NCBI RefSeq assembly: GCF_035594125.1
Contig: NC_087161.1
Span: 7,490,001 to 7,554,000, forward strand
Reading direction: 5' to 3'
Length of the DNA: 64,000 bases
Source of the DNA: Scylla paramamosain
Lineage: Eukaryota > Arthropoda > Malacostraca > Decapoda > Portunidae
In this document: piece after piece, positions 44,141 to 55,517 of the stretch
How positions within the stretch are numbered: the stretch's first letter is position 1
How the letters are laid out: each line of letters opens with the position of its first letter
Translations under genes and position numbers: made by a program
The notes under the pieces: generated by a model
Seen by the model: only the letters and a program-made list of their open reading frames with translations
Told to the model about the DNA's origin: nothing
The model's database searches: none

Positions 44141-45120
44141 ATTCCTACGCTGACCCAGTCATCGCCGATATCCTCGAGGCCCTAGGTGGGAGTGACACAT
44201 ATCTGCTACTGCTCACGTATGTCTCCACAGGTTTCCTAATGGATAAGCAGGACGTCCCGCCGTCTCTGCGGGATTACTGGAAAATTCATGACAACCTGTC
44301 AGGGAAGGATGGGCTGGTGCTCTACGGGCCACGGTTGGTTGTCCCTGCTTCCTTTCAACGCCAGATCATCACTCGACTTTACAACTAGCACAGGAGCATC
44401 GAGGGAGCAAAGCGTCAAGTTCACCTGGTTGTGTGGTGGCCCGCCATCAACAGCGACATCGCTATCTGTGTGAAGAAATGTAAAGCGTGTCAGATGGTAC
44501 CGTCACAACAGAAGGAACTGTTGTTCTCTGATCCACCTCCGTCTCGCCTATTTGAGGACGTCTCCGCCGATCTATTCTCGCACTCTGGCAAGGACTACCT
44601 CATCTACGTTGACAGTCTATCAGGATAGCCTTGCATTGCTGAGTACGGCCCAGAAGTGTCATCACGTACTACGGCAAAGCTGCTGCGCCACATGTTTCGG
44701 GATGTGGGCGTGCCGGTCCGTCGACGCACAGATGGAGGACTCCATTTCATAAGCTCCACATTTTAGTCTTTTATAAAGCGCTGGCGTATTAATCATGTGG
44801 TGTCTTCCCCAGGCTAACCAGAGTCGAATGGTCATGCAGAAGTCTTCGTCAAAAAGGTTAAGTACCTCGTTTCCAAAGTGGGTACGACAAGTGACATGGA
44901 CAACGAGGCATTCGACAGAGGCTTGTTCACGTCCGACGACGAGTGTGATGCCAGGCACGCTGCAACAAAGGGAGGAGTCAGAGAGGTACTACAACCGCTC
45001 CCGATCACTACCGCCCCTACACATTGGTACTCAGGTGTGGGTACAGGACAGGGTTACCAAGCGCTGGAACAAGATGGGTGTCGTTGTTGGCGTAGGGAGA
45101 CATAGGTACTACTATGTGAA
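44141..45120 (+). pseudogene. Gypsy integrase
   Basis: A zinc-binding remnant (RSIEGAKRQVHLVVWWPAIN ... CVKKCKACQM) is followed by the core (LFEDVSADLFSHSGKDYLIY with first Asp; RRTDGGLHFISSTF with second Asp). A C-terminal GVVVGVGRHRYYYVK segment ends the domain. Four or more in-frame stops. Confidence 0.85.
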
Positions 45121-45450
45121 GGAAGTATTACTACTGCCAAATTGCCCTAACAGCTGGGAAAGGATCACCGGCCACGTTCTAGGAAGGGACATTTACAACA
45201 AATGACAAACACATGTAAGGAATATAATGTTCTACGGAATACCACCATCACAAATAACAAGACAGTATCCTCCTACTTCCGTAGAACACTATCTCCCTCT
45301 GCAGTGCAATATTATATTCAACTTCCCAAGAGACAGGCCCTGATCCTCCCTCACAGAAACGACACGGCCCGGGGAAATAGAATACTTTACTACACAGTAG
45401 TATCATGGAACAAAATAACAATAAGGAAAAATTAAAGGAAAAAAAATGGA
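45121..45450 (+). repeat. Direct repeat 2, possible Gypsy LTR remnant
   Basis: Second copy of the 40023-40320 repeat. It joins the integrase C-terminus directly, as if the coding end was cut into. Confidence 0.6.
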
Positions 45451-45714
45451 GAAGACAATACCATCCAAATAATAATAATCCTATGAAATATTTTTAGAGC
45501 CTAAAGGAACGGTCATGAATATAAAAATTTACCTTCTTGGTTATGTAATTTTTTTTTATATACTTTCGGAATCAGTAAAAGGCGGCCTATATAAGCCTGG
45601 GCGCGAGATTTCGGCGCCGGAACCTAACTGACATCGTTGTTCACAGGTACATTCGTCAGGATTGTCTGAAGGTGGTTCATATGAAAATAACCATTTTTGT
45701 ATCTATATATATTA

Positions 45715-45757
45715 ATTTCACTTCATTAATTTGACTGCGCACTTGGCAAACCAATGA
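45715..45757 (+). repeat. DIRS left inverted terminal repeat segment
   Basis: TTCACTTCATTAATTTGACT followed by GCGCACTTGGCAAACC is exactly reverse-complemented at 55477-55517. Confidence 0.92.
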
Positions 45758-45924
45758 GATATCCCGCGCAGCGTCACGCATCGGTTCCAAGCTAACCCGC
45801 CCACAATCAACATTTACTTGCCCCTGCTTCGTGGGCGCTGGTTATTCACGGGTTCTTGGAAGAAGTCTTGTTTGGGTGAGTTTCTGCTGTTCTAGTAATG
45901 TTTTTGTGAAGTGTTATGCAGCTT

Positions 45925-46110
45925 GCGTGATGACTTGCCAAGGCAGTCATTATTAAAGTGATGATTCGCCAAGGCGATCATCTATGTTTGGTCATACGGT
46001 TGTGTTCGTTATTAAGCATATGGCGGGCAGCAGTACGCATTACGATTTGCCAAGGCAGTTGTTAATTACGCAATGATTCGCCAAGGCGATCATTTGTGCT
46101 ATGCCTACAG
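45925..46110. repeat. Alternating TTGCCAAGGCAG / TTCGCCAAGGCGA hairpin repeats
   Basis: Four small dyads lie in the DIRS leader: near 45935, 45968, 46048 and 46077. They form two ~110-bp repeats. Confidence 0.85.
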
Positions 46111-46149
46111 TGCCCTGCTTGGGTATAATTATACGCTGCTAGTCCATTG

Positions 46150-46456
46150 ATATTAATATTTGCTCCGGTACCTCGCCATTTAGTTTACCACGGCTCTGTT
46201 TGCGTTGCACTTCCTGGCATGCCGGAGCGGACTGGTGACATGAAATGGATGGTTCGCCACGGCCAACATCCAAGGCCCAGTTCCAAGGAACGTGGGCCTT
46301 GGGAGGTGACTTTGGAAACTGTCTTGTGACTCTCAGCAGGATCCCTCGACAAGCCAGCTGCCGCCGGCCTCAGGGGATGGTGCACAAACGACCAATGAGA
46401 AACTCGACAGACTCACCACACTTCTGAGTGGCTTCATTGAAAAATACAGTGCTGAT
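46150..46456 (+). pseudogene. DIRS gag, part 1
   Basis: The codons TTNEKLDRLTTLLSGFIEKY up to the hAT insertion at 46457 continue in the same frame after it (KVLASPDFRN at 51429). The upstream start is uncertain because an earlier frame ends at 46327. Confidence 0.65.
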
Positions 46457-46642
46457 CAGTGGCGTAGCTAGATAGTTATCATTGAGGGGGCACCTGGGGG
46501 GGCACTAGATGAACCGAACAAGCCCATACAGCTGGGGAGTTCGCTGTAGACTGAGGAGTGGGAACTTTCTTTCACTTACAGTGCCAACGCCCTCCCTAGC
46601 GTATTTTGCATCCTGACCAATGTTCATCTGAAGCCGTATGGA

Positions 46643-46669
46643 TTATTATTATTATTATTATTATTATTC
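46643..46669. repeat. (ATT)n microsatellite
   Basis: Nine ATT units. Confidence 0.95.
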
Positions 46670-46678
46670 TAGGGGTAG

Positions 46679-47757
46679 TGTCACGATCGCTTACTTACCT
46701 GCGATCGTACGATCCCGGTTATCTCTCCAAGAAAGTGGACGTTACACTGATCCCGGAAAGTTTTAAAGGTCTGGATTTTTAAAGGCTTTGAGTGCCTACC
46801 CGACCTATCCGAAATCGCCAGAATTATCTCTCACTCTACCTTGACTCAGCACACCTGGAATTACCTCTAATACCAGATTAATGTTGGGGGGGTAGAAAAC
46901 CCGATTATTCTATGTTACAAGCATATATATTAATACTAATAATAATTCACAAACAACATGAGGTAGTACACGTTACTACATGACGTTCTCGTCACTTCCC
47001 ACATCACCAGAACCCGTTTACACCTCCACCAGTCACAGAAATATTTCCCTTCAACCGCAGGAATTTACCCGGACGCCATTACCGCGTCCCCAGACAATAA
47101 TTCCCGTATTTCACCTCCTCAAGCCTCACAGGAGATTACCATCATCACCAAAGATTACCCATAACACCATAACATCGTCCCTAAAATCACCAATACACCA
47201 CAACACCAACTTCCAAGGTTAACACCACAACCTCCACTCACAAAATGGCTGCCAGTTTGACCTATGATCCCTTCCAACAGCGTCACCGGCACAACTCAAC
47301 AACCGAATTTCAGCGGACAAGAGCTCTTGGTACCACAAAAGACTCACTAACCTGATCCTGGATATCTAGGTTATACCGCTACACCACTAATACCTCCACA
47401 AACTCACTCCATCACCAATCCACACCAAGATCCTTCCCTGAGAGACGCCTTCCCTCCACCTTTCCTCACGACCTAAGGCGCTCTGCCTTTCCCCTCCTTG
47501 GAATGTGTTGTTGCCCACTCAAGCTCCCCTCGTTTTCAACGTATTTCACCTCAATTATACTTCCTTCCTTATACATACAAAGATAGAGAGAACTTAAATT
47601 ATGAAGAGAATAATACTACATGATATAAAATGGGTAAATAAGCCTTACACTACTTATAACAATAATAAGGATAATGCCCGAATGGCAGGTAACCGGAACA
47701 CGGGGACACTAAGAAAACGTGATCCCATTCAAGGTAAACTCGGCCAATAACATGACA
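46679..47757. mobile_element. Solo LTR (TG...CA), ~1.08 kb
   Basis: It starts TGTCACGATCG, ends AACATGACA, and is flanked by GTAG at 46675-46678 and 47758-47761. The first bases contain a CGATCGC...GCGATCG dyad. No protein is inside. The family is probably BEL/Pao or Gypsy. Confidence 0.75.
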
Positions 47758-47981
47758 GTAGGATCAGATGCGTGGCGAGTACTGTAGAGTATCAATCCAG
47801 TAGCTGATGGAGAAAGAAATAAAATAGTCATGGGTAAAAATGAAATACATACATTACCACTTATACAAAAAAAAAAAAAAGAAATAACATAAATGGTACG
47901 GTAAATAAAGAAAAATGCAGAAGTTTTGAAGCATCATGCAAAGTAATGTTTTTTTGCCACCAAGGAAATGAAAATACCTGG

Positions 47982-48305
47982 CTATAGTAAAATTCTTCTG
48001 TTCTTATGATTCTCAGCAAACTTGTCAACAAATATTTCTAAATCAAGGCTGCTTTCAATTGACAAGACATCAAGATTAGCTAATCTCTCATTACCCATTG
48101 TATTTCTTAGTGTAGTTTTGATTGATTTCAGAGCAGAGAAGCTTCTCTCTGCTGAAGCTGATGACACAGGTAGTACAACAGAAATTTTGGCCAGTCTGTA
48201 GAGTTCAGGAAATGCCTCCTCACATGGACCAAGAATTCTTACTAAATATAACAGTGATTTGGGCTTTTCATTGTCACTTGAATCCTTATAGCGTCTCTCT
48301 AACAT
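47982..48305 (-). pseudogene. hAT transposase C-terminal dimerisation domain
   Basis: SVVLPVSSASAERSFSALKS then IKTTLRNTMGNERLANLDVL is a textbook hATC motif of the ZMYM/TTF-type branch. Upstream (minus strand, 48310-48500) traces of FYPILDHM... and AFRANEEDLNHELHS remain, with frameshifts. Confidence 0.92.
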
Positions 48306-48840
48306 GCGCTTTGCAGAGTGCAGCTCATGGTTAAGATCTTCCTCATTAGCACGAAATGCATAAATAAGAAATCAAAAGATAAGAACTCAGTACTTTGTGG
48401 GTTCAGTGCCTGTAATGCTTTTATAAGTTGTCATTTCTGTTAACATGTGATCTAGAATAGGATAGAAGTTAATTCGTGTTGAATCCTTAACACTGAAATC
48501 AGAGTGTGTGCTCCCTGACTATTTTCCAATAGAATCAGTAACAACAAAATCCTGCAATTGTGCAGACAGTTTCGTTTCCTTGAAACTGAAGTATCAAAAC
48601 CATGAGCTGCTGTTTTTTTTTTTTTTTTTTGACTTCATCCGATAAAGCATCAAAAAGGTTGGGTCTGACCGCATCTCTTCAAGGTGGGCTCTTACAGTTT
48701 CAATTAATTATACAGCTTTTACCAGTTCAAGATTAGCCGATTATAGCAAATTTGATAACTGATTTATTTTGCCAATAATGTATGTCATAATGACTAGCTT
48801 CATAGCAAACCTGTAATTTCAGTTCCCTGGCAGGCGTATC

Positions 48841-49130
48841 TCAAAAGGGCCATTTTTTGACATTGGTCCTTCTTGTTCTCGGGCCTAGAGTTGGTAATGT
48901 TGATGTTGAACACGCTTCTGTCAGATTCTGGGTTGTGCTGTCGTGCTCAATGTTTTTTTTTTTACTTGAGTTTCCTTCCGTGAAAGCGGTTGGATCACTG
49001 GTACATTTTTCACCATCAGAAATGGATTCATCTGAACTTTCTGAAGCAATTTTTTTTTTTTTTTGCAGTCTTTCTTCCCGCCATTTCACCTCCTACGTTC
49101 AACTTGAAATAATCCTTAATGGAAGTTTTT
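48841..49130 (-). pseudogene. hAT transposase N-terminus
   Basis: MTSKKTSIKDYFKLNVGG, in one frame, leads into MKWREERLQKKKKIASESSD in another. Such a K-rich start with a DYF/SFF motif is usual in TTF-type hAT proteins. The catalytic middle is mostly missing. Confidence 0.6.
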
Positions 49131-49504
49131 TTGGAAGTCATTTTGCAGTTCGTGAAACAGATGAAACAATCAGGTCTCAGGAAGCAGCCTGTGACAAAAA
49201 GAAGAAAAATAAATATCAATATCTCGTTCGCACGCGTCAGCGTTTCGTTTTCACGAATTAGTGATTAGTAAGCCAGTGAGGCATGATTAACGTGACCTTC
49301 TCACCACATTAAATCGTAAAAAAAAAAAAAAAAAAAAAAAAATACTGAAAACAATTTCATCCCAAATTAAAACATTTATCAATGTTTTCTAGGGTTTGTC
49401 CTGAGTGGGTAATGTAGAATTATAAGGTCATTGTTTTCCTATCAGGCTATAACATTACCTGTTTTTTCTTTTTTTTGATTAAGCTTCAAGTATATAGCCA
49501 GCGG

Positions 49505-50597
49505 AACATAAGAACATAAGAACATAAGAAATAAGGGAAGCTGCAAGAAGCGACCAGGCTTACACGTGGCAGTCCCTATATGAAATATACCTACCTATTT
49601 CCATCTATTATCCCCATCCATAAACTTGTCTAATCTTCTCTTAAAGCTCTCTAGTATCCTAACACTAACAACATGATTACTGAGTCCGTTCCATTCATCT
49701 ACCTCTCTATTTGAGAACCAATTTTTTCTTATCTCTTTCCTAAACCTAGATTTTTCAAGCTTGAACCCGTTATTTCTTGTTCTACCCTGGTTGCTGATCC
49801 TAAGAATTTTGCTTACATCCCCCTTGTTATAACTCTTATACCACTTAAAGATTTCTATCAGGTCCCCTCTTAACCTACGTCTCTCTAAAGAATGTAAATT
49901 TAACAGCTTCAATCTCTCCTCGTAAGGAATACTCCTCATCCCCTGTATCCTTTTAGTTATTCTTCTCTGTACTGATTCTAATAGACCTATATCTTTCCTG
50001 TAATATAGGGACCAGAACTGCACAGCGTAGTCTAGATGAGGTCTGACCAGCGCCAAGTATAACTTTAATATTACTTCCGGTCTTCTACTTTTAACACTCC
50101 TAAAAATTAATCCTAGTACCCTATTTGCCCTGTTTCTGGCTTCTATGCATTGTTTCCCTAGACGGAGTTCAGAGTTAACTATAACTCCTAAATCTTTCTC
50201 GTACCCTGTACCTACCATAGTATGGTTGTTTAATGTGTACCTATTGTGTGGGTTTTCTCTACCTACGCTAAGTACTTTGCATTTATTGATATTAAATTGC
50301 ATTTGCCATCTATCCGTCCATTCATTCATTCTATCTAAATCTGCCTGCAAGGCGGTGGCATCCGATTCTGACCTAATTAATCTACCTATCTTTGTGTCAT
50401 CCGCAAATTTAGTAACATCACTACTAATTCCACTATCCAAGTCATTAATATATATTGGAAATAACAATGGCCCTAATACTGATCCCTGTGGCACCCCACT
50501 AATTACATGACCCCACTCGGATTTAGAGCCGTTTATTACAACTCTCTGTCGCCTGTTACTAAGCCATGAACGAGCCTGAACATCAGTGACTGGGGGG
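49505..50597 (-). mobile_element. CR1-like LINE, 5' truncated, young
   Basis: On the minus strand the element ends in repeats of the octamer TTCTTATG (49508-49530), like the short 3' repeats of CR1 elements. The 5' end is cut within the RT domain near 50597. Confidence 0.88.
49595..50597 (-). pseudogene. CR1-like reverse transcriptase, C-terminal ~330 codons
   Basis: The frame is open through QARSWLSNRRQRVVING, SGVPQGSVLGPLLFPIYIND, and KFADDTKIGRL (the catalytic Asp pair) to KRRLDKFMDGDNRWK. Its long intact frame implies a recent insertion. The fingers and first catalytic Asp are missing, so it cannot work alone. Confidence 0.92.
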
Positions 50598-51428
50598 CAA
50601 CATGAGTAGCATTACAGCTAAGGTTGCCATACGTCCGGATTTTCCCGGACATATCCGGGAAAACGGAATTCAAGATTGGAAAAACGGAATTCAAGATTAT
50701 CAGCCATATGCAAAGTTAAACAAATTGAGTTTCTTTGAATTAATTTACATGTTTTCCAGTATCATATCAGGACCATAATCAGGTGTTAGTGAAGGTGTTC
50801 GGAATTTTGATAGTTCATATATGGCAACCCTACATGATTACACTAGAGTTGCACACTAAAGATTACAGACTAGTATGGTGGTACATACATACGTTATTGG
50901 ACTATATAGACTAAAAATAGATTATTTTTTATATTAATTGCCTGAAAATGAAGATAATACCGATCAGGGCTGGGTAAGACTGAGACGTGAGAGCCGGGAT
51001 GGACGCTCCCGTACGATCGGTCACTGACTGTGTTATGTCCAGAACGCGTACACTACAAGAGAGAGACACGTACAAACAGAAGGTATAACAGAAAATTTGT
51101 AAAGATAACTGGTGTAATTCGGTTATGTTCGTCGGTGTTAAGACTGATTAATAGAAAGAATATGCATTTAATTCAGAGGCATGTTTCTTTCTTTCAAGAA
51201 ATAGAGTAAAAATATTTATTGTATTTGAGGTCGTGGGTAAATTATCAGTAGAAATTATTTATAATACTGCATGGCTATGCTCCCTCAGTCCTAGTGGGAC
51301 ACCACGGTTCCCACGTCACACAGCAGCCGTGGCCGTGGGTGAGCACCTGTGGGGGCACCGGCTTCTCGTGGGGGGGCACGTGCCCACCCATGCCCCCCCC
51401 CCCCCGTAGCTACGCCACTGGTGCTGAT

Positions 51429-52322
51429 AAAGTATTGGCTAGCCCTGACTTTCGAAATAAAAAAAAAAAAAAAAAAATCAACTTCTGAGGAGTTACCGGT
51501 TGACGACACTGATCCCATGGATAGGTTGGATGGGCTCACCTCCACTGCTCAACATTTTCCCAGCACCTGCTTTGTTCAGCAGGAGGATGTTTTCCAGAAT
51601 GCTCTGGATGATTTAGCTGGTTCTTTTCTAAGCGAAGAGGAAAAGGGAGATCCATTGTCGGGTAAATTAGTTAACATTTTAAATCAAAGTTTGCGGCGCC
51701 GGCCTAATGATAATGATGTGATGGTCACAGCGGCAAAGGTTAAACTACCTAACAATGTGGAAAATTTCAAAGTACCTGTGACGAACAGTGACATTTCAGA
51801 AGCCATGACTACCAGCGGTAAGTTTCTCGATGCTAGACTGGCAAGAACGAATGGCATCCTTTCTAAGCTATTGTGCCGATAGCCAAGCTTTTGAGTGATG
51901 TTGAAGAAAAGAAAAGCCGTCCTACGGAGTACTATCTGTCAGATTTGAATTCCAGTTTAAGACTTTTGACAGCTGCTTTCAATTATCTGAATGAGATACG
52001 GAAGGAAGTTGCCCGGATTCATTTAAATGACTCCGCTTTGGCACAATTGTGCAGGTGGGAGTGTGAAGTGGGTATGGCTAAATTGTTTCTGTTCGATGTT
52101 TCCAAGAAGTGTGATGAAGTTCATAAAACTAAGAAACTGGAAAAGCCTCATTACAAACACAAGTTTTCCCGAGGTGATCAGAAGAGATTTCAGCCTTACT
52201 ATAATAAAAGGCAGATATACAGGCAAGATAATCCTTCCTCAAGGCACCCTCACCACTCAAAGCCTTTTTTAGGGCAGAGACAGCCACAGGGAAGGGGGTT
52301 CCACAGAAAACCTCCCAAATAA
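51429..52322 (+). pseudogene. DIRS gag, part 2
   Basis: MDRLDGLTSTAQHFPST, DDLAGSFLSEEEKGDPLSGK and ARLARTNGILSKLL are followed, after a frameshift near 51873, by AKLLSDVEEKKSRPTEYY and a basic Arg/Gln/His-rich tail ending FHRKPPK. This order matches DIRS gag proteins. A poly(A) run near 51460 also breaks frame. Confidence 0.8.
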
Positions 52323-52429
52323 GACTTCCTTAGGTAAGTGCAGGTCTTGTATTCAAGCCAGTTAACACTCCTGAATTTTTTTTACGAGTTTTTTTTTTTC
52401 TTTTTTTCTGTACAAATAACTGGTGTCTC

Positions 52430-53640
52430 TTGACAGGAGATATGTTTCGACATTGTGACTGGCAATGTAATTGACCTGGAGCTTTCACCTGTTCAACATA
52501 AATTACCGAGACCTTTAGTTCTATCCAAAGCTGATCAACGAGCCCTGGATGTAGCTATGCAGGAATTTATTGATTTTCGCATAGTAGAAAAGTGTAGCGA
52601 TTTGAGAACTGATCAAGCCTTTTTACTCTAACATTTTTCCCATCATCAAGAAAGATGGTTTAGCAAGGGTAATATTAAATTTAAAGGATCTGAATGACTT
52701 TATTGTATTTAATAATTTTAAAATGGATACCATTAAGGATGTGCTGCACTTGCTCTACCCAAATTGCTTTTTTTCTGACAGTGGATTTTAAGCATGTACA
52801 TTATTCAGTGCCAGTTAGACCAAAACACAGGCAGTACCTACGGTGTATTTGGAATAATGATCACTATCAGTTTACATTTCTTCCTCAAGACTTAACTTCT
52901 CCCAGACTATTTGCTAAATTGTTAAAATCAGCTTTGACACATTTAAGGAAATTGGGAATTTTGGTGTCATGTTATACTGACGATTGTATTTTTATTGCTT
53001 TATCTAAGAAGGAATTGTTAGGCAATATAAACTATGCTTTGCACCTATTTGATTCATTGGGACTAACAATTCAATGTCAAAATCTGTGCTCATACCTACA
53101 GAAGTCATAGAATTTCTGGGTGTCATCTTGGATTCGGTTAACATGATCATAATTTTACCAAAAGGTAAAATTAATAGAATTCGAGATCTTGGCCAATCGT
53201 TACTGAAAAAGAATGTGACCTCTATTCATGATTTGGCCTCCTTCATAGGACACGTAGTGTTTGCAGGCATTGCTGTCCCACACACACCACTGAGATATAA
53301 ATATCTAGAAATTTTTCGAAATATGGCCCTTGTTCGGAGCAAAGGTGATTATAAGGTAGAGGTATGTCTAGATGAGCATGCTCGAGATCTAATTGTTTGG
53401 TGGATAAATAACATACACTCTCAAAGGAAATCGTTAAGGTCGTCACCACCTAAATCTGAAATCAAAACAGATACTTCTACGACAGGATGGGGAGCCAAGC
53501 TTGGTGCTGCAGTTACTGGTGGACATTGGGTGGGATATGAATGAGTTAGACCATATAAACTGTCTTGAATTGAAAGCTGTATTAATGGGTTTGAAGTCAT
53601 TATGCAAAATTAAAAAAAAAATAAATAAATAAATCGTTGT
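52430..53640 (+). pseudogene. DIRS reverse transcriptase and RNase H
   Basis: IIKKDGLARVILNLKDLN, TVDFKHVHYSVPVRPKHRQY (first Asp), FLPQDLTSPRLFAKLLKSAL and CYTDDCIFIAL (Asp pair) match the RT of DIRS elements. VIEFLGVILDSVNMII and KTDTSTTGWGAKLG (RNase H Asp) follow. Breaks are visible near 52790 and 53105. Confidence 0.88.
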
Positions 53641-53793
53641 GATAGTACCAAAATATCATTGTTAACAATTGTTCAACACATTTTTGAATGCGTCAATATG
53701 AGGGATATTTCTATATCCACTGAACATATAATGGGATGTGAGAACTTTGAAGCAGATCGGGAGTCTAGACTCAAGAATTTCGATTGAGAATGG

Positions 53794-54300
53794 ATGTTGG
53801 ATCCTAATGTTTTTGAGAAAGCATGCCAACTATTCTTTTTTTTTTTTTTTCGGACTGATCTATTTGCTACCAGAATAAATGCTCAGCTGAATAGATTTGT
53901 GTCCTGGAAACCGGATCCTGAAGCTTTTCACACAAATGCCTTTACTCTTTCTTGGACTGAAGGAGTTCATTATGCCTTCCCACCTTTCAGCATCATAGGA
54001 AGGGTGCTGAAAAAGATTCAGGAGGACAAGGCAACCCTTCTGGTTATTCTTCCCCTTTGGCCGACACAAACATGGTTCCGAAGGGCACTGCAGTTATTGG
54101 TGGAGGAGCCGGTACTACACCCTCGACAGTGCATTTGTCTCTCACAAGATCTCGCTCTTGCTCACCCACTGTCAAATAAGCTCAGACTAGCAGCAATGGT
54201 ATTATTAGGGAATCTTTTAAGAGTCAGGGAATTTCGTCGGAAACTGCGGAATTTTTACTTGGATCATGGCGAAATGGGACAAAGCAACAATATGGGCCTC
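53794..54300 (+). pseudogene. DIRS RT/RNase H C-terminal linker
   Basis: DLFATRINAQLNRFVSWKPD, AFTLSWTEGVHYAFPPFSII and LPLWPTQTWFRRALQLL are the conserved D-L-F-A-(S/T)-R...P-x-W-P-x-Q-x-W segment following DIRS RNase H. An internal T-run was added. Confidence 0.85.
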
Positions 54301-54314
54301 ATATCAAAAGATGG

Positions 54315-55140
54315 TTGTCATTTTACATCAGTGGAGGATTTGATCTATTTCAGCCACCTGTGAATATACTCCTGGAATTTTTGTATTATGAATTTAAGAG
54401 TGTCAAAGGGAGACAATATAGTTCGATGAATTCAATAAGGTCAGCAATTTCCAATGTCCCAATTAATTATGGCAAACCCACAGGCCAACATCTACTGGTA
54501 TGCAGATTTATAAAAAAAGTTTTCACCTGATGTCTGCTCTTCCTCGCTATGACATCATTTGGAACCCTCAAGTGGTAATTAATTATATTAAAGGCTTAGG
54601 ACCAAACAAAAAGCTTAGTATTATTCAGTTATCAAGGAAATTGGTCATGTTAATGCTCCTTCAATCTGGACAAGGGTGTCAGACTCTTCATTTGTTAGTT
54701 ATCAGAAATATGTTTTTACACCATCTAAAGTTACCTTTGCTTTGGGAGACCCTCTGAAAACTTCAGGGACGAGGAATCATTTGTCAGAAATTACTTTTCA
54801 AGCTTATTCCCAAATTAGAAGACTATGTGTGCACACAACACTTGTAAATTATTTAGAGAAGACATTAGTTGCGAGAGGGAAAGAAACATCATTGTTTTTC
54901 CCAACTAAAGCTTCGGGTAAAGCAGCATCAAGGAATATCTTGAGACGCTGGACTAAAGACGTCATGGCTAGTGCCGGTGTTGATCTTTTTATTTTCTCTC
55001 CCCATTCTACCAGGTCTGCCTCATCCAGAAAAGCTTTTCGATACCTTCCTCTGTCAACCATTATGAGGGCTATAGGATGGTCGAAGTAATCCACGTTCAC
55101 TGCTTATTACCATAAACCTGTCCAGAACACTCGGTTTGCT
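54315..55140 (+). pseudogene. DIRS tyrosine recombinase
   Basis: It inserts circular cDNA by recombination rather than by a DDE integrase. SGQGCQTLHLL corresponds to the first catalytic Arg region, where Gly replaces the expected Arg. FSPHSTRSASSRKA gives the H-x-x-R pair. A stop at 55087 precedes TAYYHKPV with the nucleophilic Tyr. Several frames are needed. Confidence 0.85.
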
Positions 55141-55476
55141 GATGCTGTGCTGGCTAATGGAGAATAATCTCATTATGATGTCACTTTATGGTGGCCTGTG
55201 TTTATGTCTGGATTCTTAATATGTAGAAATATCTCCTTTCATTTTCCTCTGTTGTGTCATGGGATGTTCTCATGGAATGCTCCTTAGTATATAAGTTTAT
55301 GATGTACCAGTTGGGATTATGCCTCGCCTTTCAATGTAATGGTATACAAGTTGCAAATTTCTTTTGTATAAGGATTGGGTATCTTAATTTGTTTTGGGTC
55401 AATAAATCCTGTTGGTTTATGGGGTCCTTTGCTATCCTCGTGTGGAGTAGTTTTGAGCAACCACTGAAGTTCATTG

Positions 55477-55517
55477 GTTTGCCAAGTGCGCAGTCAAATT
55501 AATGAAGTGAAATTATG
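55477..55517 (-). repeat. DIRS right inverted terminal repeat segment
   Basis: Reverse complement of 45715-45757. Confidence 0.92.

Larger units (their letters stand above)
42421..45120 (+). mobile_element. Gypsy-type LTR retrotransposon, decayed
   Basis: A gag-like piece is followed by RT, RNase H and integrase in the Gypsy order on the plus strand, interrupted by stops and a deletion between gag and RT (about 42790-43085). It cannot code for a working polyprotein. Confidence 0.88.
46457..51420 (-). mobile_element. hAT DNA transposon with intact 8-bp target duplication
   Basis: The ends are CAGTGGCGTAGCTAG and, reversed, CAGTGGCGTAGCTACGG. GTGCTGAT is duplicated exactly at 46449-46456 and 51421-51428. 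The transposase inside is on the minus strand and fragmentary. A solo LTR and a CR1-like LINE are inserted in it. Confidence 0.95.

Noticed and set aside
49028..49261. Plus-strand frame at 48857-49261 as a gene
   Set aside because: It is the shadow of the minus-strand hAT transposase N-terminus and crosses poly(T) tracts.
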